This document shows, in pieces, positions 28,901-42,000 of a DNA stretch of 64,000 nt. The notes under the pieces were generated by a model. It was not told the origin of the DNA and searched no databases. It worked only from the letters and a program-made list of their open reading frames with translations. Position 1 is the first letter of the stretch, and each line of letters opens with the position of its first letter. The translations under genes were made by a program, and so were the position numbers. The DNA is from Micromussa lordhowensis (taxonomy: Eukaryota; Cnidaria; Anthozoa; Scleractinia; Lobophylliidae), in NCBI GenBank assembly GCA_964020085.1, contig OZ026602.1, forward strand, positions 32,291,575 through 32,355,574, given 5' to 3'.

Positions 28901-31900
28901 TTTGTGCCAGGGTGTTTTTGAAGCCCCTATATTCGGCCTACTTTTTTGAGCATTTTCCCTTGCTCGCCCCTTAGCAAAATCTCAGAAAATGGTCGATTTA
29001 GGTGTCCTTGCTAAATTTGTCATAGCTTGGCTATACGGACACTTATGGAGCCGCAGTTTGCAGCAAAATGTTCTCCTATGTTTGCACTTCAAGTGGATAC
29101 TAACTAGGAGATGATGCCATTTGCGCCAGGGTGTTTTTGAAGCCCATATAGTCGGCCTACTTTTTTGAGCATTTTCGTTTGGTCCCCCCTTAGCAAAATC
29201 TCAGAAAATGGCCGATTTAGGTGTCCTTGCTAAATTTGTCATAGCTCGGCTATACGGAAACTTATGGAGCCGCAGTTTGCAGAAAAGTGTTCTCCTATGT
29301 TTGCACTTCAAGTGGATACTAATTAGGAGATGATGCCATTTGCGCCAGGGTGTTTTTGAAGCCCCTATAGTCGGCCTACTTTTTTGAGCATTTTCGTTTG
29401 GTCCCCCCTTAGCAAAATCTCAGAAAATGGCCGATTTAGGTGTCCTTGCTAAATTTGTCATAGCTCGGCTATACGGACACTTATGGAGCCGCAGTTTGCA
29501 GCAAAATGTTCTCCTATGTTTGCACTTCAAGTGGATACTAATTAGGAGATGATGCCATTTGCACCAGGGTGTTTTTGAAGCCCCTATAGTCGGCCTACTT
29601 TTTTGAGCATTTTCCCTTGGTCCCCCCTTAGCAAAATCTCAGAAAATGGCCGATTTAGGTGTCCTTGCTAAATTTGTCATAGCTCGGCTATACGGACACT
29701 TATGGAGCCGCAGTTTCCAGCAAAATGTTCTTCTATGTTTGCACTTCAAGTGGATACTAATTAGGAGATGATGCCATTTGCGCCAGGGTGTTTTTGAAGC
29801 CCCTATAGTCGGCCTACTTTTTTGAGCATTTTCGTTTGGTCCCCCCTTAGCAAAATCTCAGAAAATGGCCGATTTAGGTGTCCTTGCTAAATTTGTCATA
29901 GCTCGGCTATACGGACACTTATGGAGCCGCAGTTTGCAGCAAAATGTTCTCCTATGTTTGCACTTCAAGTGGATACTAATTAGGAGATGATGCCATTTGC
30001 ACCAGGGTGTTTTTGAAGCCCCTATAGTCGGCCTACTTTTTTGAGCATTTTCCCTTGGTCCCCCCTTAGCAAAATCTCATAAAATGGCCGATTTAGGTGT
30101 CCTTGCTAAATTTGTCATAGCTCGGCTAAACGGATACTTGTGGAGCCGCAGTTTGCAGCGAAATGTTCTCCTATGTTTGCACTTCAAGTGGATACTAATA
30201 AGGAGATGATGCCATTTGCGCCAGGGTGTTTTTGAAGCCCCTATAGTCGGCCTACTTTTTTGAGCATTTTCCCTTGGTCGCCCCTTAGCAAAATCTCAGA
30301 AAATGGCCGATTTAGGTGTCCTTGCTAAATTTGTCATAGCTCGGCTATACGGACACTTATGGAGCCGCAGTTTGCAGCAAAATGTTCTCCTATGTTTGCA
30401 CTTCAAGTGGATACTAATTAGGAGATGATCCCATTTGCGCCAGGGTGTTTTTGAAGCCCCTATAGTCGGCCTACTTTTTTGAGCATTTTCCCTTGGTCCC
30501 ACCTTAGCAAAGTCTCAGACAATGGCCGATTTAGGTGTCCTTGCTAAATTTCTCATAGCTCGGCTATACGGACACTTATGGAGCCGCAGTTTGCAGCAAA
30601 ATGTTCTCCTATGTTTGCACTTGAAGTGGATACTAATTAGAAGATGATGCCATTTGCGCCAGGGTGTTTTTGAAGCCCCTATATTCGGCCTACTGTTTGG
30701 AGCATTTTCCCTTGGTCCCCCCTTAGCAAAATCTCAGAAAATGGCCGATTTAGGTGTCCTCACTAAATTTGTCATAGCTCGGCTATACGGACACTTATGG
30801 AGCCGCAGTTTGCAGCAAAATGTTCTCCTATGTTTGCACTTCAAGTGGATACTAATTAGGAGATGATCCCATTTGCGCCAGGGTGTTTTTGAAGCCCCTA
30901 TAGTCGGCCTACTTTTTTGAGCATTTTCCCTTGGTCCCCCCTTAGCAAAATCTCAGACAATGGCCGATTTAGGTGTCCTTGCTAAATTTCTCATAGCTTG
31001 GCTATACGGACACTTATGGAGCCGCAGTTTGCAGCAAAATGTTCTCCTATGTTTGCACTTGAAGTGGATACTAATTAGAAGATGATGCCATTTGCGCCAG
31101 GGTGTTTTTGATGCCCCTATAGTCGGCCAATTTTTTTGAGCATTTTTCCTTGGTCGCCCCTTAGCAAAATCTCAGAAAATGGCCGATTTAGGTGTCCTTG
31201 CTAAATTTGTCATAGCTCGGCTAAACGGATACTTATGGAGCTGCAGTTTGCAGCAAAATGTTCTCCTATGTTTGCACTTCAAGTGGATACTAATTAGGAG
31301 ATGATGCCATTTGCACCAGGGTGTTTTTGAAGCCCCTATATTCGGCCTACTTTTTTGAGCATTTTTTGTTGGTCGCCCCTTAGCAAAATCTCAGAAAATG
31401 GCCGATTTAGGTGTCCTTGCTAAATTTGTCATAGCTCGGCTATACGGACAGTTATGGAGCCGCAGTTTCCAGCAAAATGTTCTTCTATGTTTGCACTTCA
31501 AGTGGATACTAATTAGGAGATGATGCCATTTGCGCCAGGGTGTTTTTGAAGCCCCTATAGTCGGCCTACTTTTTTGAGCATTTTCGTTTGGTCCCCCCTT
31601 AGCAAAATCTCAGAAAATGGCCGATTTAGGTGTCCTTGCTAAATTTGTCATAGCTCGGCTATACGGACACTTATGGAGCCGCAGTTTGCAGCAAAATGTT
31701 CTCCTATGTTTGCACTTCAAGTGGATACTAATTAGGAGATGATGCCATTTGCACCAGGGTGTTTTTGAAGCCCCTATAGTCGGCCTACTTTTTTGAGCAT
31801 TTTCCCTTGGTCCCCCTTTAGCAAAATCTCAGAAAATGGCCGATTTAGGTGTCCTTGCTAAATTTGTCATAGCTCGGCTGAACGGATACTTGTGGAGCCG

Positions 31901-34900
31901 CAGTTTGCAGCGAAATGTTCTCCTATGTTTGCACTTCAAGTGGATACTAATTAGGAGATGATGCCATTTGCGCTAGGGTGTTTTTGAAGCCCCTATAGTC
32001 GGCCTACTTTTTTGAGCATTTTCCCTTGGTCGCCCCTTAGCAAAATCTCAGAAAATGGCCGATTTAGGTGTCCTTGCTAAATTTGTCATAGCTCGGCTAT
32101 AGGGACACTTATGGAGCTGCAGTTTGCAGCAAAATGTTCTCCTATGTTTGCACTTGAAGTGGATACTAATTGGAAGATGATGCCATTTGCGCCAGGGTGT
32201 TTTTGAAGCCCCTATAGTCGGCCTACTTTTTTGAGCATTTTCCCTTGGTCACCCCTTAGCAAAATCTCAGAAAATGACCGATTTAGGTTTCCTTGCTAAA
32301 TTTGTCATAGCTCGGCTATACGGACACTTATGGAGCCGCAGTTTGCAGCAAAATGTTCTCCAATGTTTGCACTTGAAGTGGATACTAATTAGAAGATGAT
32401 GCCATTTGCGCCAGGGTGTTTTTGAACCCCCTATATTCGGCCTACTTTTTTGAGCATTTTCCCTTGGTCGCCCCTTAGCAAAATCTCAGAAAATGGCCGA
32501 TTTAGGTGTCCTTGCTAAATTTGTCATAGCTCGGCTATACGGACACTTATGGAGCCGCAGTTTGCAGCAAAATGTTCTCCAATGTTTGCACTTCAAGTGG
32601 ATACTAATTAGGAGATGATGCCATTTGCGCCAGGGTGTTTTTGAAGCCCCTATATTCGGCCTACTTTTTTGAGCATTTTCCCTTGCTCGCCCCTTAGCAA
32701 AATCTCAGAAAATGGCCGATTTAGGTGTCCTTGCTAAATTTGTCATAGCTCGGCTCTACGGACACTTATGGAGCCGCAGTTTGCAGCAAAATGTTCTTCT
32801 ATGTTTGCACTTCAAGTGGATACTAATTAGGAGATGATGCCATTTGCGCCAGGGTGTTTTTGAAGCCCCTATAGTCGGCCTACTTTTTTGAGCATTTTCG
32901 TTTGGTCCCCCCTTAGCAAAATCTCAGAAAATGGCCGATTTAGGTGTCCTTGCTAAATTTGTCATAGCTCGGCTCTACGGACACTTATGGAGCCGCAGTT
33001 TGCAACAAAATGTTCTCCTATGTTTGCACTTCAAGTGGATACTAATTAGGAGATGATGCCATTTGCACCAGGGTGTTTTTGAAGCCCCTATAGTCGGCCT
33101 ACTTTTTTGAGCATTTTCCCTTGGTCCCCCCTTAGCAAAATCTCAGAAAATGGCCGATTTAGGTGTCCTTGCTAAATTTGTCATAGCTCGGCTAAACGGA
33201 TACTTGTGGAGCCGCAGTTTGCAGCGAAATGTTCTCCTATGTTTGCACTTCAAGTGGATACTAATTAGGAGATGATGCCATTTGTGCCAGGGTGTTTTTG
33301 AAGCCCCTATATTCGGCCTACTTTTTTGAGCATTTTCCCTTGCTCGCCCCTTAGCAAAATCTCAGAAAATGGTCGATTTAGGTGTCCTTGCTAAATTTGT
33401 CATAGCTTGGCTATACGGACACTTATGGAGCCGCAGTTTGCAGCAAAATGTTCTCCTATGTTTGCACTTCAAGTGGATACTAACTAGGAGATGATGCCAT
33501 TTGCGCCAGGGTGTTTTTGAAGCCCATATAGTCGGCCTACTTTTTTGAGCATTTTCGTTTGGTCCCCCCTTAGCAAAATCTCAGAAAATGGCCGATTTAG
33601 GTGTCCTTGCTAAATTTGTCATAGCTCGGCTATACGGAAACTTATGGAGCCGCAGTTTGCAGCAAAGTGTTCTCCTATGTTTGCACTTCAAGTGGATACT
33701 AATTAGGAGATGATGCCATTTGCGCCAGGGTGTTTTTGAAGCCCCTATAGTCGGCCTACGTTTTTTAGCATTTTCCCTTGGTCGCCCCTTAGCAAAATCT
33801 CAGAAAATGGCCGATTTAGGTGTCGTTGCTAAATTTGTCATAGCTCGGCTATACCGACACTTATGGAGCCGCAGTTTGCAGCAAAGTGTTCTCCAATGTT
33901 TGCACTTCAAGTGAATACTAATTAGGAGATGATGCCATTTGCGCCAGGGTGGGTTGGGAGCCCCTATAGTCGGCCTACTTTTTTGAGCATTTTTTGTTGG
34001 TCGCCCCTTAGCAAAATCTCAGAAAATGGCCGATTTAGGTGTCCTTGCTAAATTTGTCATAGCTCGGCTATACCGACACTTATGGAGCCGCAGTTTGCAG
34101 CAAAATGTTCTGCTATGTTAGCACTTCAAGTGGATACTAATTAGGAGATGATGCCATTTGCGCCAGGGTGTTTTTGAAGCCCCTATATTCGGCCTACTTT
34201 TTTGAGCATTTTCCCTTGGTCGCCCCTTAGCAAAATCTCAGAAAATAACCGATTTAGGTTTCATTGCTAAATTTGTCATAGCTCGGCTATACGGACACTT
34301 ATGGAGCCGCAGTTTGCAGCAAAATGTTCTCCTATGTTTGCACTTGAAGTGGATACTAATTAGAAGATAATGCCATTTGCGCCAGGGTGTTTTTGAAGCC
34401 CCTATATTCGGCCTACTTTTTTGAGCATTTTCCCTTGGTCCCCCCTTAGCAAAATCTCAGAAAATGGCCGATTTAGGTGTCCTTGCTAAATTTGTCATAG
34501 GTCGGCTATACGGACACTTATGGAGCCGCAAATTGCAGCAAAATGTTCTCCTATGTTTGCACTTCAAGTGGATACTAATTAGGAGATGATGCCATTTGCA
34601 CCAGGGTGTTTTTGAAGCCCCTATAGTCGGCCTACTTTTTTGAGCATTTTCCCTTGGTCCCCCCTTAGCAAAATCTCAGAAAATGGCCGATTTAGGTGTC
34701 CTTGCTAAATTTGTCATAGCTCGGCTAAACGGATACTTATGGAGCCGCAGTTTGCAGCAAAATGTTCTCCTATGTTTGCACTTCAAGTGGATACTAATTA
34801 GGAGATGATGCCATTTGCGCCAGGGTGTTTTTGAAGCCCCTATATTCGGCCTACTTTTTTGAGCATTTTCCCTTGCTCGCCCCTTAGCAAAATCTCAGAA

Positions 34901-37900
34901 AATGGCCGATTTAGGTGTCCTTGCTAAATTTGTCATAGCTCGGCTATACGGACACTTATGGAGCCGCAGTTTGCAGCAAAATGTTCTGCTATGTTTGCAC
35001 GTGAAGTGGATACTAATTAGGAGATGATGCCATTTACGCCAGGGTGTTTTTGAAGCCCCTATAGTCGGCCTACTTTTTTGAGCATTTTCCCTTGGTCGCC
35101 CCTTAGCAAAATCTCAGAAAATGGCCGATTTAGGTGTCGTTGCTAAATTTGTCATAGCTCGGCTATGGAGCCGCAGTTATGGAGCCGCAGTTTGCAGCAA
35201 AATGTTCTCCTATGTTTGCACTTGAAGTGGATACTAATTAGAAGATAATGCCATTTGCGCCAGGGTGTTTTTGAAGCCCCTATATTCGGCCTACTTTTTT
35301 GAGCATTTTCCCTTGGTCCCCCCTTAGCAAAATCTCAGAAAATGGCCGATTTAGGTGTCCTTGCTAAATTTGTCATAGGTCGGCTATACGGACACTTATG
35401 GAGCCGCAAATTGCAGCAAAATGTTCTCCTATGTTTGCACTTCAAGTGGATACTAATTAGGAGATGATGCCATTTGCACCAGGGTGTTTTTGAAGCCCCT
35501 ATAGTCGGCCTACTTTTTTGAGCATTTTCCCTTGGTCCCCCCTTAGCAAAATCTCAGAAAATGGCCGATTTAGGTGTCCTTGCTAAATTTGTCATAGCTC
35601 GGCTAAACGGATACTTATGGAGCCGCAGTTTGCAGCAAAATGTTCTCCTATGTTTGCACTTCAAGTGGATACTAATTAGGAGATGATGCCATTTGCGCCA
35701 GGGTGTTTTTGAAGCCCCTATATTCGGCCTACTTTTTTGAGCATTTTCCCTTGCTCGCCCCTTAGCAAAATCTCAGAAAATGGCCGATTTAGGTGTCCTT
35801 GCTAAATTTGTCATAGCTCGGCTATACGGACACTTATGGAGCCGCAGTTTGCAGCAAAATGTTCTGCTATGTTTGCACGTGAAGTGGATACTAATTAGGA
35901 GATGATGCCATTTACGCCAGGGTGTTTTTGAAGCCCCTATAGTCGGCCTACTTTTTTGAGCATTTTCCCTTGGTCGCCCCTTAGCAAAATCTCAGAAAAT
36001 GGCCGATTTAGGTGTCGTTGCTAAATTTGTCATAGCTCGGCTATACGGACACTTATGGAGCCGCAGTTTGCAGCAAAGTGTTCTCCAATGTTTGCACTTC
36101 AAGTGGATACTAATTAGGAGATGATGCCATTTGCGCCAGGGTGGTTTTGAAGCCCCTATATTCGGCCTACTTTTTTGAGCATTTTTTGTTGGTCGCCCCT
36201 TAGCAAAATCTCAGAAAATGGCCGATTTAGGTGTCCTTGCTAAATTTGTCATAGCTCGGCTATACAGACACTTATGGAGCTGCAGTTTGCAGCAAAATGT
36301 TCTCCTATGTTTGCACTTCAAGTGGATTCTAATTAGGAGATAATGCTATTTGCGCAAGGGTGTTTTTGAAGCCCCTATAGTCGGCCTACTTTTTTGAGCA
36401 TTTTCCCTTGGTCCCCCCTTAGCAAAATCTCAGAAAATGGCCGATTTAGGTGTCCTTGCTAAATTTGTTATAGCTCGGCTATACGGAAACTTATGGAGCC
36501 GCAGTTTGCAGCAAAATGTCTCCTATGTTTGCACGTCAACTGGATACTAATTAGGAGATAATGCCATTTGCGCCAGGGTGTTTTTGAAGCCCCTATAGTC
36601 GGCCTACTTTTTTTAGCATTTTCCCTTGGTCTTCCCTTAGCAAAATCTCAGAAAATGGCCGATTTAGATTTCCTTGCTAAATTTGTCATAGCTCGGCTAT
36701 ACGGAAACTTATGGAGCCGCAGTTTGCAGCAAAATGTTCTCCTATGTTTGCACTTCAAGTGGATACTAATTAGGAGATGATGCTATTTGCGCCAGGGGGT
36801 TTTTGAAGACCCTATAGTCGGCCTACTTTTTTGAGCATTTTCCCTTTGTCGCCCCTTAGCAAAATCTCAGAAAATGGCCGATTTATGTGTCCTTGCTAAA
36901 TTTGTCATAGCTCGGCTCTACGGACACTTATGGAGCCGCAGTTTGCAGCAAAATGTTCTCCTATGTTTGCACTTCAAGTGGATACTAATTAGGAGATAAT
37001 CCTATTTGCGCAAGGGTGTTTTTGAAGCCCCTATAGTCGGCCTACTTTTTTGAGCATTTTCCCTTGGTCCCCCCTTAGCAAAATCTCAGAAAATGGCCGA
37101 TTTAGGTGTCCTTGCTAAATTTGTTATAGCTCGGCTATACGGACACTTATGCAGCCGCAGTTTGCAGCAAAATGTCTCCTATGTTTGCACGTCAACTGGA
37201 TACTAATTAGGAGATAATGCCATTTGCGCCAGGGTGTTTTTGAAGCCCCTATAGTCGGCCTACTTTTTTAAGCATTTTCCCTTGGTCTTCCCTTAGCAAA
37301 ATCTCAGAAAATGGCCGATTTAGATTTCCTTGCTAAATTTGTCATAGCTCGGCTATACGGAAACTTATGGAGCCGCAGTTTGCAGCAAAATGTTCTCCTA
37401 TGTTTGCACTTCAAGTGGATACTAATTAGGAGATGATGCCATTTGCGCCAGGGTGTTTTTGAAGCCCCTATAGTCGGCCTACTTTTTTGAGCATTTTCCC
37501 TTTGTCGCCCCTTAGCAAAATCTCAGAAAATGGCCGATTTATGTGTCCTTGCTAAATTTGTCATAGATCGGGTATTCGGACACTTATGGAGCCGCAGTTT
37601 GCAGCAAAATGTTCTCCTATTTTTGCACTTCAAGTGGATACTAATTAGGAGATGATGCCATTTGCGCCAGGTTGTTTTTGAAGCCCCTATAATCGGCCTT
37701 TTTTTTTGAGCATTTTCCCTTGGTCCCCCCTTAGCAAAATGTCAGAAAATGGCCGATTTAGGTGTCCTTGCTAAATTTGTCATAGCTCGGCTATACGGAC
37801 ACTTATGGAGCCGCAGTTTGCAGCAAAATGTTCTCCAATGTTTGCACTTCAAGTGGATACTAATTAGGAGATGATGCCATTTGCGCTAGGGTGTTTTTGA

Positions 37901-39071
37901 AGCCCCTATAGTCGGCCTACGTTTTTGAGCATTTTCCCTTGGTCGCCCCTTAGCAAAATCTCAGAAAATGGCCGATTTAGGTGTCCTTGCTAAATTTCTC
38001 ATAGCTCGGCTATACGGACACTTATGGAGCCGCAGTTTGCAGCAAAATGTTCTCCTATGGTTGCACTTGGAGTGGATACTAATTAGGAGATGATGCCATT
38101 TGTGCCAGGGTGTTTTTGAAGCCCCTGTAGTCGGCCTACTTTTTTGAGCATTTTCACTTGGTCCCCCCTTAGCAAAATCTCAGAAAATGGCCGATTTAGG
38201 TTTCATTGCTAAATTTGTCATAGCTCGGCTATACGGACACTTATGGAGCCGCAGTTTGCAGCAAAATGTTCTCCTATGTTTGCACTTGAAGTGGATACTA
38301 ATTAGGAGATGATGCCATTTGCGCCAGGGTGTTTTTGAAGCCCTTATAGTCGGCCTACTTTTTTTAGCATTTTCCCTTGGTCCCCCCTTAGCAAAATCTC
38401 AGACAATGGCCGATTTAGGTGTCCTTGCTAAATTTCTCATAGCTCGGCTATACGGACACTTATGGAGCCGCAGTTTGCAGCAAAATGTTCTCCTATGGTT
38501 GCACTTGACGTGGATACTAATTAGGAGATGATGCCATTTGCGCCAGGGTGTTTTTAAAGCCCGTATAATCGGCCTACTTTTTTGAGCATTTTCCCTTCGT
38601 CGCCCCTTAGCAAAATCTCAGAAAATGGCCGATTTAGGTGTCCTTGCTAAATTTGTCATAGCTCGGCTATACGGACACTTATGGAGCCGCAGTTTGCAGC
38701 AAAATGTTCTCCTATGTTTGCACTTTAAGTGGATACTAATTAGCAGATGATGCCATTTGCGCCAGGGTGTTTTTGAAGCCCCTATAGTCGGCCTATTTTT
38801 TAGAGCATTTTCCCTTTGTCGCCCCTTAGCAAAATCTCAGAAAATGGCCGATTTAGGTTTCCTTGCTAAATTTGTCATAGCTCGGCTATATGGACACCTA
38901 TGGAGCCGCAGTTTGCAGCAAAATGTTCTCCTATGTTTGCACTTGAAGTGGATACTAATTAGAAGATGATGCCATTTGCGCCAGGGTGTTTTTGAAGCCC
39001 CTATATTCGGCCTACTTTTTTGAGCATTTTCCCTTGGTCCCCCCTTAGCAAAATCTCAGAAAATGGCCGAT
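25930..39071 (+). repeat. Higher-order repeat unit 1 (13,142 bp, 60 monomers)
   Basis: Every position checked recurs 13,142 bases later. The left limit lies between 25898 and 25930, since CCCTTGGTCCCCC at 39032 has no match at 25890. The size equals 56x219 + 2x221 + 2x218. Unit 1 has private substitutions at 28306 (G), 28397 (T) and 29283 (A). It contains an internal 20-monomer duplication (27.8-29.3 kb and 32.2-33.7 kb, shift 4,380). Confidence 0.93.
34362..36117 (+). repeat. 878-bp four-monomer tandem duplication inside unit 1
   Basis: AGAAGATAATGCC starts at 34362 and again at 35240, and the following four monomers match. The junction monomer is 221 bp because TATGGAGCCGCAGT occurs twice in a row (35164-35191), replacing TATACGGACACT. 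The same structure recurs in unit 2 (47504-49259) and only one block is present in unit 3 (from 60646). Confidence 0.9.
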
Positions 39072-42000
39072 TTAGGTGTCCTTGCTAAATTTGTCATAGC
39101 TCGGCTATACGGACAGTTATGGAGCCGCAGTTTCCAGCAAAATGTTCTTCTATGTTTGCACTTCAAGTGGATACTAATTAGGAGATGATGCCATTTGCGC
39201 CAGGGTGTTTTTGAAGCCCCTATAGTCGGCCTAATTTTTTGATCATTTTCGTTTGGTCCCCCCTTAGCAAAATCTCAGAAAATGGCCGATTTAGGTGTCC
39301 TTGCTAAATTTGTCATAGCTCGGCTATACGGACACTTATGGAGCCGCAGTTTGCAGCAAAATGTTCTCCTATGTTTGCACTTCAAGTGGATACTAATTAG
39401 GAGATGATGCCATTTGCACCAGGGTGTTTTTGAAGCCCCTATAGTCGGCCTACTTTTTTGAGCATTTTCCCTTGGTCCCCCTTTAGCAAAATCTCAGAAA
39501 ATGGCCGATTTAGGTGTCCTTGCTAAATTTGTCATAGCTCGGCTGAACGGATACTTGTGGAGCCGCAGTTTGCAGCGAAATGTTCTCCTATGTTTGCACT
39601 TCAAGTGGATACTAATTAGGAGATGATGCCATTTGCGCTAGGGTGTTTTTGAAGCCCCTATAGTCGGCCTACTTTTTTGAGCATTTTCCCTTGGTCGCCC
39701 CTTAGCAAAATCTCAGAAAATGGCCGATTTAGGTGTCCTTGCTAAATTTGTCATAGCTCGACTATAGGGACACTTATGGAGCTGCAGTTTGCAGCAAAAT
39801 GTTCTCCTATGTTTGCACTTCAAGTGGATACTAATTGGAAGATGATGCCATTTGCGCCAGGGTGTTTTTGAAGCCCCTATATTCGGCCTACTTTTTTGAG
39901 CATTTTCCCTTGGTCCCCCCTTAGCAAAATCTCAGAAAATGGCCGATTTAGGTGTCCTTGCTAAATTTGTCATAGCTCGGCTATACGGACACTTATGGAG
40001 CCGCAGTTTGCAGCAAAATGTTCTCCTATGTTTGCACTTCAAGTGGATACTAATTAGGAGATGATGCCATTTGCGCCAGGGTGTTTTTGTAGCCCCTATA
40101 TTCGGCCTACTTTTTTGAGCATTTTCCCTTGCTCGCCCCTTAGCAAAATCTCAGAAAATGGCCAATTTAGGTGTCCTTGCTAAATTTGTCATAGCTCGGC
40201 TATACGGACACTTATGGAGCCGCAGTTTGCAGCAAAATGTTCTCCTATGTTTGAATTTGAAGCGGATACTAATTAGAAGATGATGCCATTTGCGCCAGGG
40301 TGTTTTTGAAGCCCCTATAGTCGGCCAATTTTTTTGAGCATTTTTCCTTGGTCGCCCCTTAGCAAAATCTAAGAAAATGGCCGATTTAGGTGTCGTTGCT
40401 AAATTTGTCATAGCTCGGCTATACGGACACTTATGGAGCCGCAGTTTGCAGCAAAGTGTTTTCCAATGTTTGCACTTCAAGTGGATACTAATTAGGAGAT
40501 GATGCCATTTGCGCCAGGGTGGTTTTGGAGCCCCTATAGTCGGCCTACTTTTAGTCCTATGTTTGCACTTTGTCCCGCCTTAGCAAAATCTCAGAAAATG
40601 GCCGATTTAGGTGTCCTTGCTAAATTTGTCATAGCTCGGCTAAACGGATACTTATGGAGCCGCAGTTTGCAGCAAAATGTTCTCCTATGTTTGCACTTCA
40701 AGTGGATACTAATTAGGAGATGATGCCATTTGCGCCAGGGTGTTTTTGAAGCCCCTATAGTCGGCCTACTTTTTTGAGCATTTTCGCTTGGTCGCCCCTT
40801 AGCAAAATCTCAGAAAATGGCCGATTTAGGTGTCCTTGCTAAATTTGTCATAGCTCGGCTAAACGGATACTTATGGAGCCGCAGTTTGCAGCAAAATGTT
40901 CTCCTATGTTTGCACTTCAAGTGGATACTAATTAGGAGATGATGCCATTTGCGCCAGGGTGTTTTTGAAGCCCCTATAGTCGGCCTACTTTTTTGAGCAT
41001 TTTCCCTTGGTCACCCCTTAGCAAAATCTCAGAAAATGACCGATTTAGGTTTCCTTGCTAAATTTGTCATAGCTCGGCTATACGGACACTTATGGAGCCG
41101 CAGTTTGCAGCAAAATGTTCTCCAATGTTTGCACTTGAAGTGGATACTAATTAGAAGATGATGCCATTTGCGCCAGGGTGTTTTTGAACCCCCTATATTC
41201 GGCCTACTTTTTTGAGCATTTTCCCTTGGTCGCCCCTTAGCAAAATCTCAGAAAATGGCCGATTTAGGTGTCCTTGCTAAATTTGTCATAGCTCGGCTAT
41301 ACGGACACTTATGGAGCCGCAGTTTGCAGCAAAATGTTCTCCAATGTTTGCACTTCAAGTGGATACTAATTAGGAGATGATGCCATTTGCGCCAGGGTGT
41401 TTTTGAAGCCCCTATATTCGGCCTACTTTTTTGAGCATTTTCCCTTGCTCGCCCCTTAGCAAAATCTCAGAAAATGGCCGATTTAGGTGTCCTTGCTAAA
41501 TTTGTCATAGCTCGGCTCTACGGACACTTATGGAGCCGCAGTTTCCAGCAAAACGTTCTTCTATGTTTGCACTTCAAGTGGATACTAATTAGGAGATGAT
41601 GCCATTTGCGCCAGGGTGTTTTTGAAGCCCCTATAGTCGGCCTACTTTTTTGAGCATTTTCGTTTGGTCCCCCCTTAGCAAAATCTCAGAAAATGGCCGA
41701 TTTAGGTGTCCTTGCTAAATTTGTCATAGCTCGGCTATACGGACACTTATGGAGCCGCAGTTTGCAGCAAAATGTTCTCCTATGTTTGCACTTCAAGTGG
41801 ATACTAATTAGGAGATGATGCCATTTGCACCAGGGTGTTTTTGAAGCCCCTATAGTCGGCCTACTTTTTTGAGCATTTTCCCTTGGTCCCCCCTTAGCAA
41901 AATCTCAGAAAATGGCCGATTTAGGTGTCCTTGCTAAATTTGTCATAGCTCGGCTAAACGGATACTTGTGGAGCCGCAGTTTGCAGCGAAATGTTCTCCT

